The notes under the pieces were generated by a model, which did no database searches, had not been told where the DNA came from, and saw only the letters and a program-made list of their open reading frames with translations. The translations under genes and the position numbers were made by a program. Shown one piece after another: positions 42,941 through 50,845 of a stretch of DNA of 64,000 nucleotides. Source of the DNA: Verrucomicrobiales bacterium (GTDB lineage Bacteria > Verrucomicrobiota > Verrucomicrobiia > Verrucomicrobiales > DEV007); contig JARGOP010000004.1 of assembly GCA_029233965.1 (NCBI GenBank), positions 63,067 to 127,066 of the forward strand, in the 5' to 3' direction. The stretch's first letter is position 1. Each line of letters starts with the position of its first letter.

Positions 42941-44728
42941 CTACGCTTCCAGTCGTGAAATCTCACTCAGCACTGACAAACCATAGTCACCCAACGTCTC
43001 ATCGAGATCCCAGAAGCGATGCAGCGGATCTTTCTCAAAGTGGATCACGATAAAGAGAATCAGCACGTTGAAGAGCTTGCCGAGCTCGGGCCGTCGTTCT
43101 TCCATCTCTCGCTGCACGAGATGATTCAGCGTGAACTGCACGCGAAGAAAATTCGTGAAGAGAAGAAAGAATGAATTCACCGCCGGCATGGGGGACTGCT
43201 CCGTGACTCCATTGAGAATCTCCTGATTCAAATGGAGATCCTGCCGCTCCAGAAAGTCGGCCAGGAATCGTGAAACGGTCGCTTCGACCTGAACCCGGAG
43301 ATCATCATGGCAGGGAACTTTCCGATATTGTCGCGGATACTTGTTTTTCAGGAGCAGGCAGATCCGATCGATGAGACTTTCCTTCAATGCCTCATCTTTG
43401 GTGTAAGCGGCGATCGTTCTCCGCAGACTCCTGACAAAGTAACCAAGGTCCACCCAGGCGAAATCGAGCTTGGCCGGATTCTCTTCGAAAATCGAGGAGG
43501 AAGGGAGGAGGCTCCGCTCCTTTGGATTGTCGATCTTGAATTTGTACTCGACGCAGTCCGCAGTGAGCTCCGCGACGATGGGAGCCAGCAGCGCCTGGAT
43601 GCGAAGACGAATCCACTGATCCATATATCGCGTCGCGAGCTCTTCGTCATAGCGAATCTGACCGCGCATGTTCAGATACATGAGGTCGAGCATCGAGAGA
43701 ACATTCCCATCGGGAAGAGTGAGATGCTCATTCGCATCGACCGGGGACTTGAGGCTCTCCATCGTATCGTAGAGCTGCCGCAAACGGGTCAAGTCGCCCT
43801 GCCACATGTGCCCCCAGGTGTCGTGGATGAGGTACTTTTCAATCTCGCGGGTCCGCTCGATCGTCGTCGTGGAATTGAGCCCGTCAATGATATCCGACTC
43901 CGACCAGCCGAGTTCAGCCACAAGGGAGGCCACCAGGGCAGGACTCGCATCGCGCGCATCAAAGGAACTGAAGGTCGGGAAATGGCTGAAGTATTGAAAG
44001 GCAAAACGGCCGGTCAGTTTTCGCCAGGCTTCCACCGCCTTCGTCTCCTCCTCAGAATCACGGGGCTCCACGTCAGCCTTCGCAGGAATGCACCAGTAGA
44101 GACAGGTCCGCGTGATCACCATCTCGACCTCGGTCTCCCGCAAGGGATTGTCGGGGAACCATTCATCGAAGACAGCCTTGATCTCCGGGCGCGGGCGCGG
44201 CGCTCCGTTTTCATCAAGGACCCGTCGGCGCACCGCATCCACGAGATGACGACGACGCCTCAATCGTTGCATCGAATTTGAAAAATCCTCGTCGATCTTC
44301 TTCCGGCAGATTTCGCTGACGCCGAATTCCCGGGCGAGCTTCTCATAAACCTCCTCGCGCTTCGCCGCATCGATCCGGCGCGCCTGAAACTTGGGCAGGG
44401 TCAGGAGCGGGATCGTGGACGCTGTTTCCTCCATCGGCCCCACGGTATCGGGGTAGATCGCTTCGAGCCGGTAGGCTTTCAAAAACGAAGCAAGGATCCC
44501 GGGGTCCGCATTCTCCGGAATCTCCTCACGCAACTCGTGGCGCAGTTCGTCCGACAGGGCCCGCTCACTTTCAAAAAGGCGGGCGCTGTGCTCGTGCCCG
44601 CCACCCATCTCGTCGTAGGAATCGACATTGAGAAGATCCGTCAGTTTACGGATCGCGAGGAACAGCATCGCGTAGTCATCCGCCAGATCGCGGGTCAGCT
44701 CGTCGTCGATGTCGGCAAAAAATCCCAT
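42941..44728 (-). CDS. unknown 595-residue protein, last gene of binding-protein/OmpA/VWA operon
   Basis: I do not recognise this protein. From the ATG at 44728 it is 595 residues; an upstream in-frame start at 44800 would overlap the previous gene. No signal peptide. It is acidic and largely helical, with a striking block HDTWGHMWQGDL at about residue 310 whose two His and Asp could bind a metal, and a long C-terminal region with LFNVLILFIVIHFEKD, a possible membrane-associated helix. It follows the 272-residue membrane protein gene by 13 bp and ends the five-gene unit 42.9-49.7 kb. Probably a cytoplasmic or membrane-peripheral partner of that complex; the biochemical role is unknown. Confidence 0.75.
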   Translation of the reverse strand: MGFFADIDDELTRDLADDYAMLFLAIRKLTDLLNVDSYDEMGGGHEHSARLFESERALSDELRHELREEIPENADPGILASFLKAYRLEAIYPDTVGPMEETASTIPLLTLPKFQARRIDAAKREEVYEKLAREFGVSEICRKKIDEDFSNSMQRLRRRRHLVDAVRRRVLDENGAPRPRPEIKAVFDEWFPDNPLRETEVEMVITRTCLYWCIPAKADVEPRDSEEETKAVEAWRKLTGRFAFQYFSHFPTFSSFDARDASPALVASLVAELGWSESDIIDGLNSTTTIERTREIEKYLIHDTWGHMWQGDLTRLRQLYDTMESLKSPVDANEHLTLPDGNVLSMLDLMYLNMRGQIRYDEELATRYMDQWIRLRIQALLAPIVAELTADCVEYKFKIDNPKERSLLPSSSIFEENPAKLDFAWVDLGYFVRSLRRTIAAYTKDEALKESLIDRICLLLKNKYPRQYRKVPCHDDLRVQVEATVSRFLADFLERQDLHLNQEILNGVTEQSPMPAVNSFFLLFTNFLRVQFTLNHLVQREMEERRPELGKLFNVLILFIVIHFEKDPLHRFWDLDETLGDYGLSVLSEISRLEA

Positions 44729-44741
44729 GGTGTCTTCACTC

Positions 44742-45560
44742 TCACTCAAGTTCCGGCGGCAACTCCCGCGAAACGGTTTCCGCCTCTCCGAATGCTTCAC
44801 CCCACTCCGCCGTCATGCGCTCACGGACGCGGTCCGCAATCTCGTGCTCACGCTTGAGACGACTGATGGCGTTGTCCAGCTCAAGGTGAGAGGCATCCTC
44901 TCCCGTCAGGGATGCGGCAGGATTCAAAAGGGTTCCAAGGTTGTCCCAGGTTTCGTTGATGAGATGCCAGGCCTCGTGGACCCGACCGGCAACCTCTTCC
45001 CGTGAAGTTTCCAGGTGGAAGCGCTGCTCATCACTGAGCGGAATGACCGGACGATTCAATCGGTCATCAAACTGCGAGAGACGGTGCAGTTGATCCGCGA
45101 CTCCGAACATGATCGAATCAATCAGCGACTCAATCTCCTTCTTCCCGGGGCTGAGACTGGAGCCGTCGTGATGGATCGCCTTCTCGACCTGCTGCTTCTT
45201 TTCAAGAAAGCTGCCCAGGGTCGTCGCATAGTTTCCGTGGCCATTCTTCTGCAGATAGCGGACCTCTTTGACGAGTTGCTTGTCCTGCTCCGCGTTGCTC
45301 TCGCGCACGAGGTCTTCGATCAGCCTGCCTTCCAGCTTTGTGTGGCGGCTCTTCCAGTAGGTCACAATTCCCGCGGTAACAGCGGCGGCGAGTCCGGCAA
45401 ACCAACCGACGCCGATGTCGAGAAAGGCAAATGCACCCGCCACCGGCAGATACGGGGCCCACGTCACCGGGGACTCCAGGGCGATCTTCCACTTCCTCGC
45501 GACAAGGCGTGAAGAGGGAATGGGGAAAGTGGGGCCGGGTCTGTCTTTCGGAAGCGACAT
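44742..45560 (-). CDS. unknown membrane protein with helical cytoplasmic domain
   Basis: A 272-residue protein, unrecognised. Near the N-terminus there are two closely spaced hydrophobic segments (PYLPVAGAFAFLDIGVGW and FAGLAAAVTAGIVTYW, about residues 36-69), a helical hairpin anchor, followed by a long charged helical domain with LEKKQQVEKAIHH and KEIESLIDSIMFGVADQLHRLS. The layout (two-helix anchor plus soluble helical bundle) recalls XpaC-type proteins found near TelA, but I cannot confirm that. It lies 18 bp after the second binding-protein/OmpA gene and 13 bp before the 595-residue gene, so all are co-transcribed. It may link periplasmic components of the operon to the cytoplasm. Confidence 0.72.
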   Translation of the reverse strand: MSLPKDRPGPTFPIPSSRLVARKWKIALESPVTWAPYLPVAGAFAFLDIGVGWFAGLAAAVTAGIVTYWKSRHTKLEGRLIEDLVRESNAEQDKQLVKEVRYLQKNGHGNYATTLGSFLEKKQQVEKAIHHDGSSLSPGKKEIESLIDSIMFGVADQLHRLSQFDDRLNRPVIPLSDEQRFHLETSREEVAGRVHEAWHLINETWDNLGTLLNPAASLTGEDASHLELDNAISRLKREHEIADRVRERMTAEWGEAFGEAETVSRELPPELE

Positions 45561-45578
45561 TACGATAAGGCTAACTGA

Positions 45579-47102
45579 TCAGGTATCCTCTGCCAGATAA
45601 ATCCTCGCTCTGCGACAACGCCTTTTCCACGAGCGAATTCCTTCGCCGTCTTTGCGCACGACGGGTTCGTCTCCACCCATTCCGACGGCGAAGATTCGAT
45701 TCTTGTCGACGGCGCCCTGAGCAACCATGAAGTCACGGATCGCGTCGGCCCGCTCCTGCGAAAGCTCCCGGTCGAGCTGTGGATCCGATCCCGGGCTCAC
45801 GTGTGCCTGCACGATGATGCGATGGCCGGGGTAGTGAACCAGCTTTTGAGACGCCTCTTTGAGCGACGTCTGAAACTCCGCCTCAATCTCGGACTGCCCC
45901 ACCCCGAAGGTAATCGGCTCCTCGAGCAACGTGCCCGATTTCATCTCGTAAAGCGACTGCCACTGCGCCCCGGAGAGCGGACGGAAAAATCGCTTCATCG
46001 GCTGGACTTCCCGGCCGCCGGTCGCCACAGCCTGACCACCCCCGACCTGCTCGATGAACCCGCTGTTGATGACAAGGCGCGGGTTCCCGTTGAGCGGATC
46101 GGAAGGAAGGTCCCCGACATCCACCAGAATTCGGGTGATGTTAGACACCGCATCCGTAAAACGGAGGTCGCGGGTTCCCGACATCATTTCCCGATTGTCC
46201 TGAAGGTTGAGAAACCGGACTCCGCTCAACATCGCTTCGGCGTCGGGCCTGGATTCGCCACTGTCACTTTGAGCGAGCTTCGTAAATTCGCCGGGCGACG
46301 CGAGATACTCATTCAACGATTCAAAATAGAGACGCGTCACCGTTTGAACCACCTTCGGTTGCTCCGCAACGAGGGACCGGGAGGCGATCGCGACGTCGTA
46401 GACAATCCCGCGTGCCTGCCGGGTGTCCATGAGCCTCTTCACCTCCGGAATCTCCCGAAGTGCTTTCGAGACGAGCGGCTCCCAGAGCACCGCGAAATCC
46501 ACCTCTCCTTTTGCGAGCCGATCATAGGCAGACTGCGCGTCGTCGGTGCGGAACTCACCCATTTTGGGCTTGAGCTGATCGAGTCCGAAGTGGGCGATCT
46601 GAGACTTGAGAAGAAACTCGGAGGGCGAATATCCCACGAGCGCTCCTTGGATCTCCTCACGGTTGAGATCATCGAGACTTTCAATTCCCGAGCGGGCCAA
46701 AACCGCATCGCCCCCGTAGGATTCGTCGATTCCAAACACGATCACTGCGGGGAAGTTGCTCGACCTCGCGTTCACGAGAAAGCTGTCGATCGTGGCGCAG
46801 ACAAAATCGAATTCCCCGGTGGCCAGTTTATTAAACCGTGCCTGGAAATCCGCCTCCACCTCAAAGGTGAGCGCGATCCCCTCCTCCTCCAGTGCCTGGC
46901 GAAATTTGGGGGAACGGAAGATCAGGTAACCAAGCCACTCGTCACCACCAACGGTCAGGTAGTGTTCGATCTTCGCGGCATCACTGGTGCGCTTCAGTTG
47001 ATTTTCCTGCGCCAATTTCTCGCGAAGCGGCTCACTCAACTTCCAGCCGATCATGGCAAGAAGAAGGAGGATACAAACAAAGACAAAAAATTTCCGCATC
47101 AC
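45579..47102 (-). CDS. substrate-binding protein fused to OmpA-like domain (second copy)
   Basis: A 507-residue protein with an uncleaved N-terminal membrane anchor (FFVFVCILLLLAMIGW). The first part (about 40-330) is a type-2 periplasmic binding fold like the NMT1/SsuA group: FNKLATGEFDFVCATIDSF and SLDDLNREEIQGALVGYSPSEFL. The C-terminal 130 residues are OmpA/MotB-like: QAHVSPGSDPQLDRELSQERADAIRDFM, then GMGGDEPVV and a final RRARIYL. This domain normally binds peptidoglycan diaminopimelate. The protein thus fixes a solute-binding module to the cell wall without transporter genes nearby. It is 19 bp downstream of the VWA gene. Databases label similar proteins as phosphate-binding/OmpA family; the ligand is unknown. 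Confidence 0.82.
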   Translation of the reverse strand: MMRKFFVFVCILLLLAMIGWKLSEPLREKLAQENQLKRTSDAAKIEHYLTVGGDEWLGYLIFRSPKFRQALEEEGIALTFEVEADFQARFNKLATGEFDFVCATIDSFLVNARSSNFPAVIVFGIDESYGGDAVLARSGIESLDDLNREEIQGALVGYSPSEFLLKSQIAHFGLDQLKPKMGEFRTDDAQSAYDRLAKGEVDFAVLWEPLVSKALREIPEVKRLMDTRQARGIVYDVAIASRSLVAEQPKVVQTVTRLYFESLNEYLASPGEFTKLAQSDSGESRPDAEAMLSGVRFLNLQDNREMMSGTRDLRFTDAVSNITRILVDVGDLPSDPLNGNPRLVINSGFIEQVGGGQAVATGGREVQPMKRFFRPLSGAQWQSLYEMKSGTLLEEPITFGVGQSEIEAEFQTSLKEASQKLVHYPGHRIIVQAHVSPGSDPQLDRELSQERADAIRDFMVAQGAVDKNRIFAVGMGGDEPVVRKDGEGIRSWKRRCRRARIYLAEDT

Positions 47103-47121
47103 CAGCTACTCAAATTTCCTT

Positions 47122-47850
47122 TCACTCAGATGACCGAATCGGCGCCGGAGGCGTCGCGATAACAGTCTCGCGAATCACCGCGAGATCCTTGTCGCTGATT
47201 TCGAGATCCGACGAATCACCGATCTCCGCGTCGACCCGGGACAGACCGGCCACGAGTTCCTGCTCATCGTTCGCGTTGAAGTACTGCGTGGCCGCTTGCG
47301 ACAGGTAGTCACCCTGGCCTTTGAACCCGATCCCCACCACTTCGACGATGGAACTCCGCAGCTTGATCACTTCGTTGAGCACGGCGCGGTTCCCTCCGGG
47401 ATCGACCGTCTCGGCGCCATCGGTGAAAACCACGACAACGTGGCGCTCGTAGGGCGAAAACTCCGCGCGGCGCTTTTCAATCTGACCACGAACGATTCGC
47501 AGGCAGTCGGCGATCGGAGTCTTGCCGTAAGCTTTGACGTTTGCGACCTGTCGACTGATCGCCTCTTTATTTCCCGCACCCAGCGGCACCGCCAACTGCG
47601 CTGCCCCCCGGACAAAGTAAACGAGACCCAGGGTGTAAGTGTCAGGAAGACTCGCCAACCAGGCCGTGAAGGCACGCTGAGCCTGTTCAAGTTTCTGATC
47701 GTCCCGCATCGAACCGGAACTGTCGAAGATGATCGAAATCGCCGTGGCCGTCTGGCTGTCCCGCTCCCTCGTGAGGGCGTTGTCGAGCTCATCCGACCGC
47801 GCGGAAACAAGACCGAAGGTAAGAAGAAGAACTGATAAAAAAAATTTCAT
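47122..47850 (-). CDS. periplasmic VWA-domain protein
   Basis: A 242-residue exported protein with an 18-residue signal peptide. Residues 35-215 form a von Willebrand factor A domain with an intact MIDAS: D43-S-S-G-S47 followed by the Thr of GKTPIAD and the Asp of FTDGAET. Such domains bind protein partners through a divalent metal. The C-terminal part is acidic, ending with a Pro-rich stretch. It lies between the two binding-protein/OmpA genes (25 bp and 19 bp gaps), so it is probably the partner or organiser of these fusion proteins in the periplasm. Confidence 0.88.
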   Translation of the reverse strand: MKFFLSVLLLTFGLVSARSDELDNALTRERDSQTATAISIIFDSSGSMRDDQKLEQAQRAFTAWLASLPDTYTLGLVYFVRGAAQLAVPLGAGNKEAISRQVANVKAYGKTPIADCLRIVRGQIEKRRAEFSPYERHVVVVFTDGAETVDPGGNRAVLNEVIKLRSSIVEVVGIGFKGQGDYLSQAATQYFNANDEQELVAGLSRVDAEIGDSSDLEISDKDLAVIRETVIATPPAPIRSSE

Positions 47851-47875
47851 GAGAGAGTCGTTTCAGGTCCGGGGC

Positions 47876-49726
47876 TTACTGCAAATCATCGACCCCGAAA
47901 TCGAGCGGGATCTCGGCTTCCACGGCGTAGATATACATCTCCCCGCGCATGTTCGCAGAGCGCTCGTCCGCAGTTGTCGGCTTGGCGTGAATGGGGTCGG
48001 AAATGCCCATGCCTTTCACATCAAACCGGGAAAGGTCGATCTCGTCATTCGTCATGCCCTGCGCTTCGCGAAGGTATTGCGCATAGGCACGCTTCATCGC
48101 GAAAGCCCGCTCGTAACTCAGTTGGTTCGCGGAATTCACGACCTGCTCGAGTTTGGGCAGGGGAAGTTCCTGAAAGTCGTTGGTTCCCGGAATACGGCGC
48201 TTGTAGGTAGATTCCCCCTGGCCCTTCTTCGCGACGACGAAGGTGTAGAAGAAGTTGTCCGCATGACCGCGAAGCTGCACGACCGCTCCGCCGTAGCGGC
48301 TCACTTTCTCGTGCAGGGTGTCGAAGACATCACGGTGATTCTGCCACTGGATCTCCGAAGCATTCGCCGGGAAGAGAAACTCAGAGGAGAAGAGGAGACT
48401 CGCGTCTTCACTCTCGGCGGCCTCACGCACCATCTGGGTGCTCGTGAAAGTGGATTCTGTCTTCTTCGCGACCGGTGCCGCGCCCGCACCAAAGTCGGTC
48501 GCGAAATTCCAACCGGCCGCATCCGGAAGCGTCACGGCAGAAACCATTCCCGTGGCCGCGTAGTAGGCCTGGCTGCGTTTGCTGCTCGCGACAAAACCAA
48601 CCGGATTTTTGTCATTGCTGAAGAAATCGATATTCCCGGCAGTCCCCGCGAGATCGAGATCGACACCAACCCAGGCGATGAAGTCATTCACGGCGCCCTC
48701 ATCGAGGAGAAAGATCCCGGCAAGCGGCGCGCACTGCTTTTTGAAGGCTTCCAGCCTCGCCCGGTCCGCATTCGCTTTTTTCGCAATGTTAGCCAATTCC
48801 TCTTCAAACAACTTCTGCTCTTCGAGCTGGGCCTTCACAAAGCCGTGAACGACCTCACGATGCTCGTTGAGAAAGTCCGCGCGAACCGCATAGACATCGG
48901 CAATGACCCGGGATGCGGTTCGTGTCGTCAGAATCGGCTTCGCCCCTTTGACGCTGTCCTCGGCACCGGTTCCCACTTTTCCACCCGCGGTCAGGGTGAG
49001 GATGTCGGGAAAAATACAGGCCGCTCCGGCAAGTGAAGGATCCTCGCGGAAGGCACTTGCAGGATCGTGGGCCCGACCGTCGGCGGCAACTTCTTCGTTG
49101 TAGGTAATTTCGCTGACGTATTTGATTTCGACATCGCCGGGGGCGAGGCCGGCATCTTCGAGCAGGACCTGAACGAGATCCGCATGGGGACCGGATGCCT
49201 GCACCACGACTGACTTCCCTTTCAAATCGGAGAGGTCATCGATTCCTTTCGCAACGAATCCATCTGCTCCCGTCGACCAGGAGAGTTGAAAAATGACGAC
49301 CGGCTCATAGTCGGGGCCAAAGCTGCTCACCGCTTCGGTCACGAGGTTGATCATCCCGGCCGTGCCGCGCAGAAAAGGGGCCCGTCCGGAGAGATAGTTC
49401 GCAACCTGCTGGTCAAAGTTATCGACGAGCTCGAGATTCGCGTTCACCCCCATCGCTTTCGCGAGTTTCGAATTCGCGTTCGGCGCGAGACCGTCATTAC
49501 TGGAAACGGTGACCCCGTCAGCCGCCCAGGTGATGAGCGGGATGTTCACGGTACCCCGGGAGAGATCGACTTTGCCCGGCTTCACTTCCTTGAGAAAGGA
49601 CGATGCCGAATAGGGCCTGGCCGGTTCGACGTAGGCGACTTCAGCGCTCAGAGTGGCCGGGAAAATGGCAGCCGTTGCGGCCGCGATTACTGCAAGGAGT
49701 GGAAAAAATAAGGGCGGCTTCATCAT
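47876..49726 (-). CDS. substrate-binding protein fused to OmpA-like domain (first copy)
   Basis: A 616-residue exported protein with a signal peptide of about 28 residues. Residues about 60-390 are an NMT1/SsuA-type binding fold: ITWAADGVTVSSNDGLAP, ANYLSGRAPFLRGTAGMI and DDLSDLKGKSVVVQASGPHA. The C-terminal 170 residues (from LLFSSEFLFPANASEI) look like an OmpA-like domain with VQLRGHAD, an insertion, then NQLSYERAFAMKRAYAQYL and DVKGMGISDPI. The insertion (KKGQGESTYKRRIPG) is not usual. It is the first gene of the five-gene unit; no ABC permease or ATPase gene is near, so a transport role is doubtful and a sensor or scaffold role is inferred. Confidence 0.82.
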   Translation of the reverse strand: MMKPPLFFPLLAVIAAATAAIFPATLSAEVAYVEPARPYSASSFLKEVKPGKVDLSRGTVNIPLITWAADGVTVSSNDGLAPNANSKLAKAMGVNANLELVDNFDQQVANYLSGRAPFLRGTAGMINLVTEAVSSFGPDYEPVVIFQLSWSTGADGFVAKGIDDLSDLKGKSVVVQASGPHADLVQVLLEDAGLAPGDVEIKYVSEITYNEEVAADGRAHDPASAFREDPSLAGAACIFPDILTLTAGGKVGTGAEDSVKGAKPILTTRTASRVIADVYAVRADFLNEHREVVHGFVKAQLEEQKLFEEELANIAKKANADRARLEAFKKQCAPLAGIFLLDEGAVNDFIAWVGVDLDLAGTAGNIDFFSNDKNPVGFVASSKRSQAYYAATGMVSAVTLPDAAGWNFATDFGAGAAPVAKKTESTFTSTQMVREAAESEDASLLFSSEFLFPANASEIQWQNHRDVFDTLHEKVSRYGGAVVQLRGHADNFFYTFVVAKKGQGESTYKRRIPGTNDFQELPLPKLEQVVNSANQLSYERAFAMKRAYAQYLREAQGMTNDEIDLSRFDVKGMGISDPIHAKPTTADERSANMRGEMYIYAVEAEIPLDFGVDDLQ

Positions 49727-49814
49727 CGAAAAGATGCGCCGACTTTATCGAAATGCGAGAGCACTTTCGATTATAAAAGCGTGAAGCCTTTGTAGAACTC
49801 GCGGAGGTCGGGCT

Positions 49815-49890
49815 GTTGGAGTGATGCCTTCAGGCCTTTTCGATGCCTGCGCCCCCGGGCACAGAGAAGGGCTGAAGCCCTCACTCCAAC
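49815..49890. repeat. REP-like inverted repeat, copy B
   Basis: A 76-bp imperfect palindrome of the same family as 13697-13774. The left arm is GTTGGAGTGATGCCTTCAGG and the right arm ends GGGCTGAAGCCCTCACTCCAAC. It lies between the binding-protein/OmpA operon start (49726) and the DUF2721 gene end (49901). No other feature is seen in this 174-bp gap apart from a short AT-rich stretch. Confidence 0.7.
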
Positions 49891-49900
49891 CTAAAGAGGC

Positions 49901-50293
49901 TCACTCATCCTCGACCCGATCCAGCATGATTTGCAAGGCACCTCCGGAGCACCAGATCTCAAGCGCGAGACAGACGAGCGAGAGCCCCATGAGGAGCAGG
50001 GCAAGGACGAAAGAAACAAGCCCGATCCCGGACTGATCCCCGATCACAGCAACCATGGAAATCACGCAAAAGAGGAGACTGACCGCACCGAGCAGTTGCA
50101 TCCACCTGATGAGCTTCAGGCGCTTACGGAGATTATCGATCTGGGCGCGAAGGGCTTCGTCCTTCAGTTCAATCCAGTCACGGTGCAGGTTCCGGACAAG
50201 GGCGGCGAGGTGGAGAAAGCGGTTCGTGTAGGCCAGAAAAAGAAGGCTGACCGCGGGAAATAACAGCGCCGGAGTGGAGATATCGAGAGTCAT
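49901..50293 (-). CDS. DUF2721 family membrane protein
   Basis: A 130-residue inner-membrane protein. The N-terminus with TPALLFPAVSLLFLAYTNRFL and the cytoplasmic helix LVRNLHRDWIELKDEALRAQ are typical of DUF2721 proteins, and two further helices (LLGAVSLLFCVISMVAVIG and GLVSFVLALLLMGLSLVCLAL) follow. Function is unknown in the family. Gene is 6 bp downstream of the MOSC gene on the same strand, so the two are co-transcribed. Confidence 0.85.
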   Translation of the reverse strand: MTLDISTPALLFPAVSLLFLAYTNRFLHLAALVRNLHRDWIELKDEALRAQIDNLRKRLKLIRWMQLLGAVSLLFCVISMVAVIGDQSGIGLVSFVLALLLMGLSLVCLALEIWCSGGALQIMLDRVEDE

Positions 50294-50299
50294 GAATGA

Positions 50300-50755
50300 T
50301 CACCCCTTCCGAAGCACCCCTCCCTCCAGAATTTTTGCCCGCAGGCCGCCTTTTCCGACCAGAAACTTCAAGGCGCCCTTGCAGAGCGCTTCCTCCATCC
50401 AGAAACAGGGCTTCGCTTCCTCGGTGCCGAGAAACCTCACTCCCTGAATCTCGAACTCCTTCCCGATGAGCTCATTCAAGTCCTGATCCTCAACGATGAC
50501 GTTGCGGCGGTAGCTCTCCGGGCCTTTGTCGAAAAGGGCAAATTCCTCACAAAGCCGGTCATGCGTGTCCTGTTCGAAAAAGGTGATCTGCCCGATGTAA
50601 TCAGGCTTGTGGTCGAAATATCGATCCCCCTTGATCCCGCTCCCGGCGACACACTCGATCTCGTCGACCTCGATGATCGGGTTCGTGCCCGCAGGCTTGC
50701 CATAGTGACCTACATAGTTGTGGTTCGGCGAAATGAAGATGCGTGTGATTTTCAC
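50300..50755 (-). CDS. MOSC domain protein
   Basis: A 151-residue MOSC (MoCo sulfurase C-terminal) single-domain protein, cytoplasmic. Typical blocks are GIKGDRYFDHKPDYIGQITF at the N-terminal half and the conserved Cys in GTEEAKPCFWMEEALCKG, which in the family binds sulfur or molybdenum cofactor, then GLRAKILEGGVL. Stand-alone MOSC proteins take part in Moco handling or metal-sulfur delivery (YiiM-like). Its start at 50755 is 90 bp from the proS start on the other strand, so the gap is a divergent promoter region. Confidence 0.88.
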   Translation of the reverse strand: MKITRIFISPNHNYVGHYGKPAGTNPIIEVDEIECVAGSGIKGDRYFDHKPDYIGQITFFEQDTHDRLCEEFALFDKGPESYRRNVIVEDQDLNELIGKEFEIQGVRFLGTEEAKPCFWMEEALCKGALKFLVGKGGLRAKILEGGVLRKG

Positions 50756-50845
50756 CCTTCCAAGGTAGTCCGAATTTCCCTGCTGGCAATTCGCCCCCAG
50801 GTGGATACGGTCGGGCTGAGTTTTTTACCCTCACTTTCAACGACC

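Noticed and set aside
45801..47162. 453-codon plus-strand frame opposite the second binding-protein/OmpA gene
   Set aside because: Antisense shadow; the minus-strand reading has a membrane anchor and an OmpA-like domain, while the plus-strand product has no recognisable feature.
47729..49036. 435-codon plus-strand frame opposite the VWA and first binding-protein/OmpA genes
   Set aside because: It crosses two genes and the gap between them in antisense, which a real gene here is unlikely to do; no motif found.
50561..50845. Upstream extension of proS by 95 codons
   Set aside because: The extension lies over the MOSC gene in antisense and is absent from ProRS proteins; the ATG at 50846 starts at the family N-terminus.
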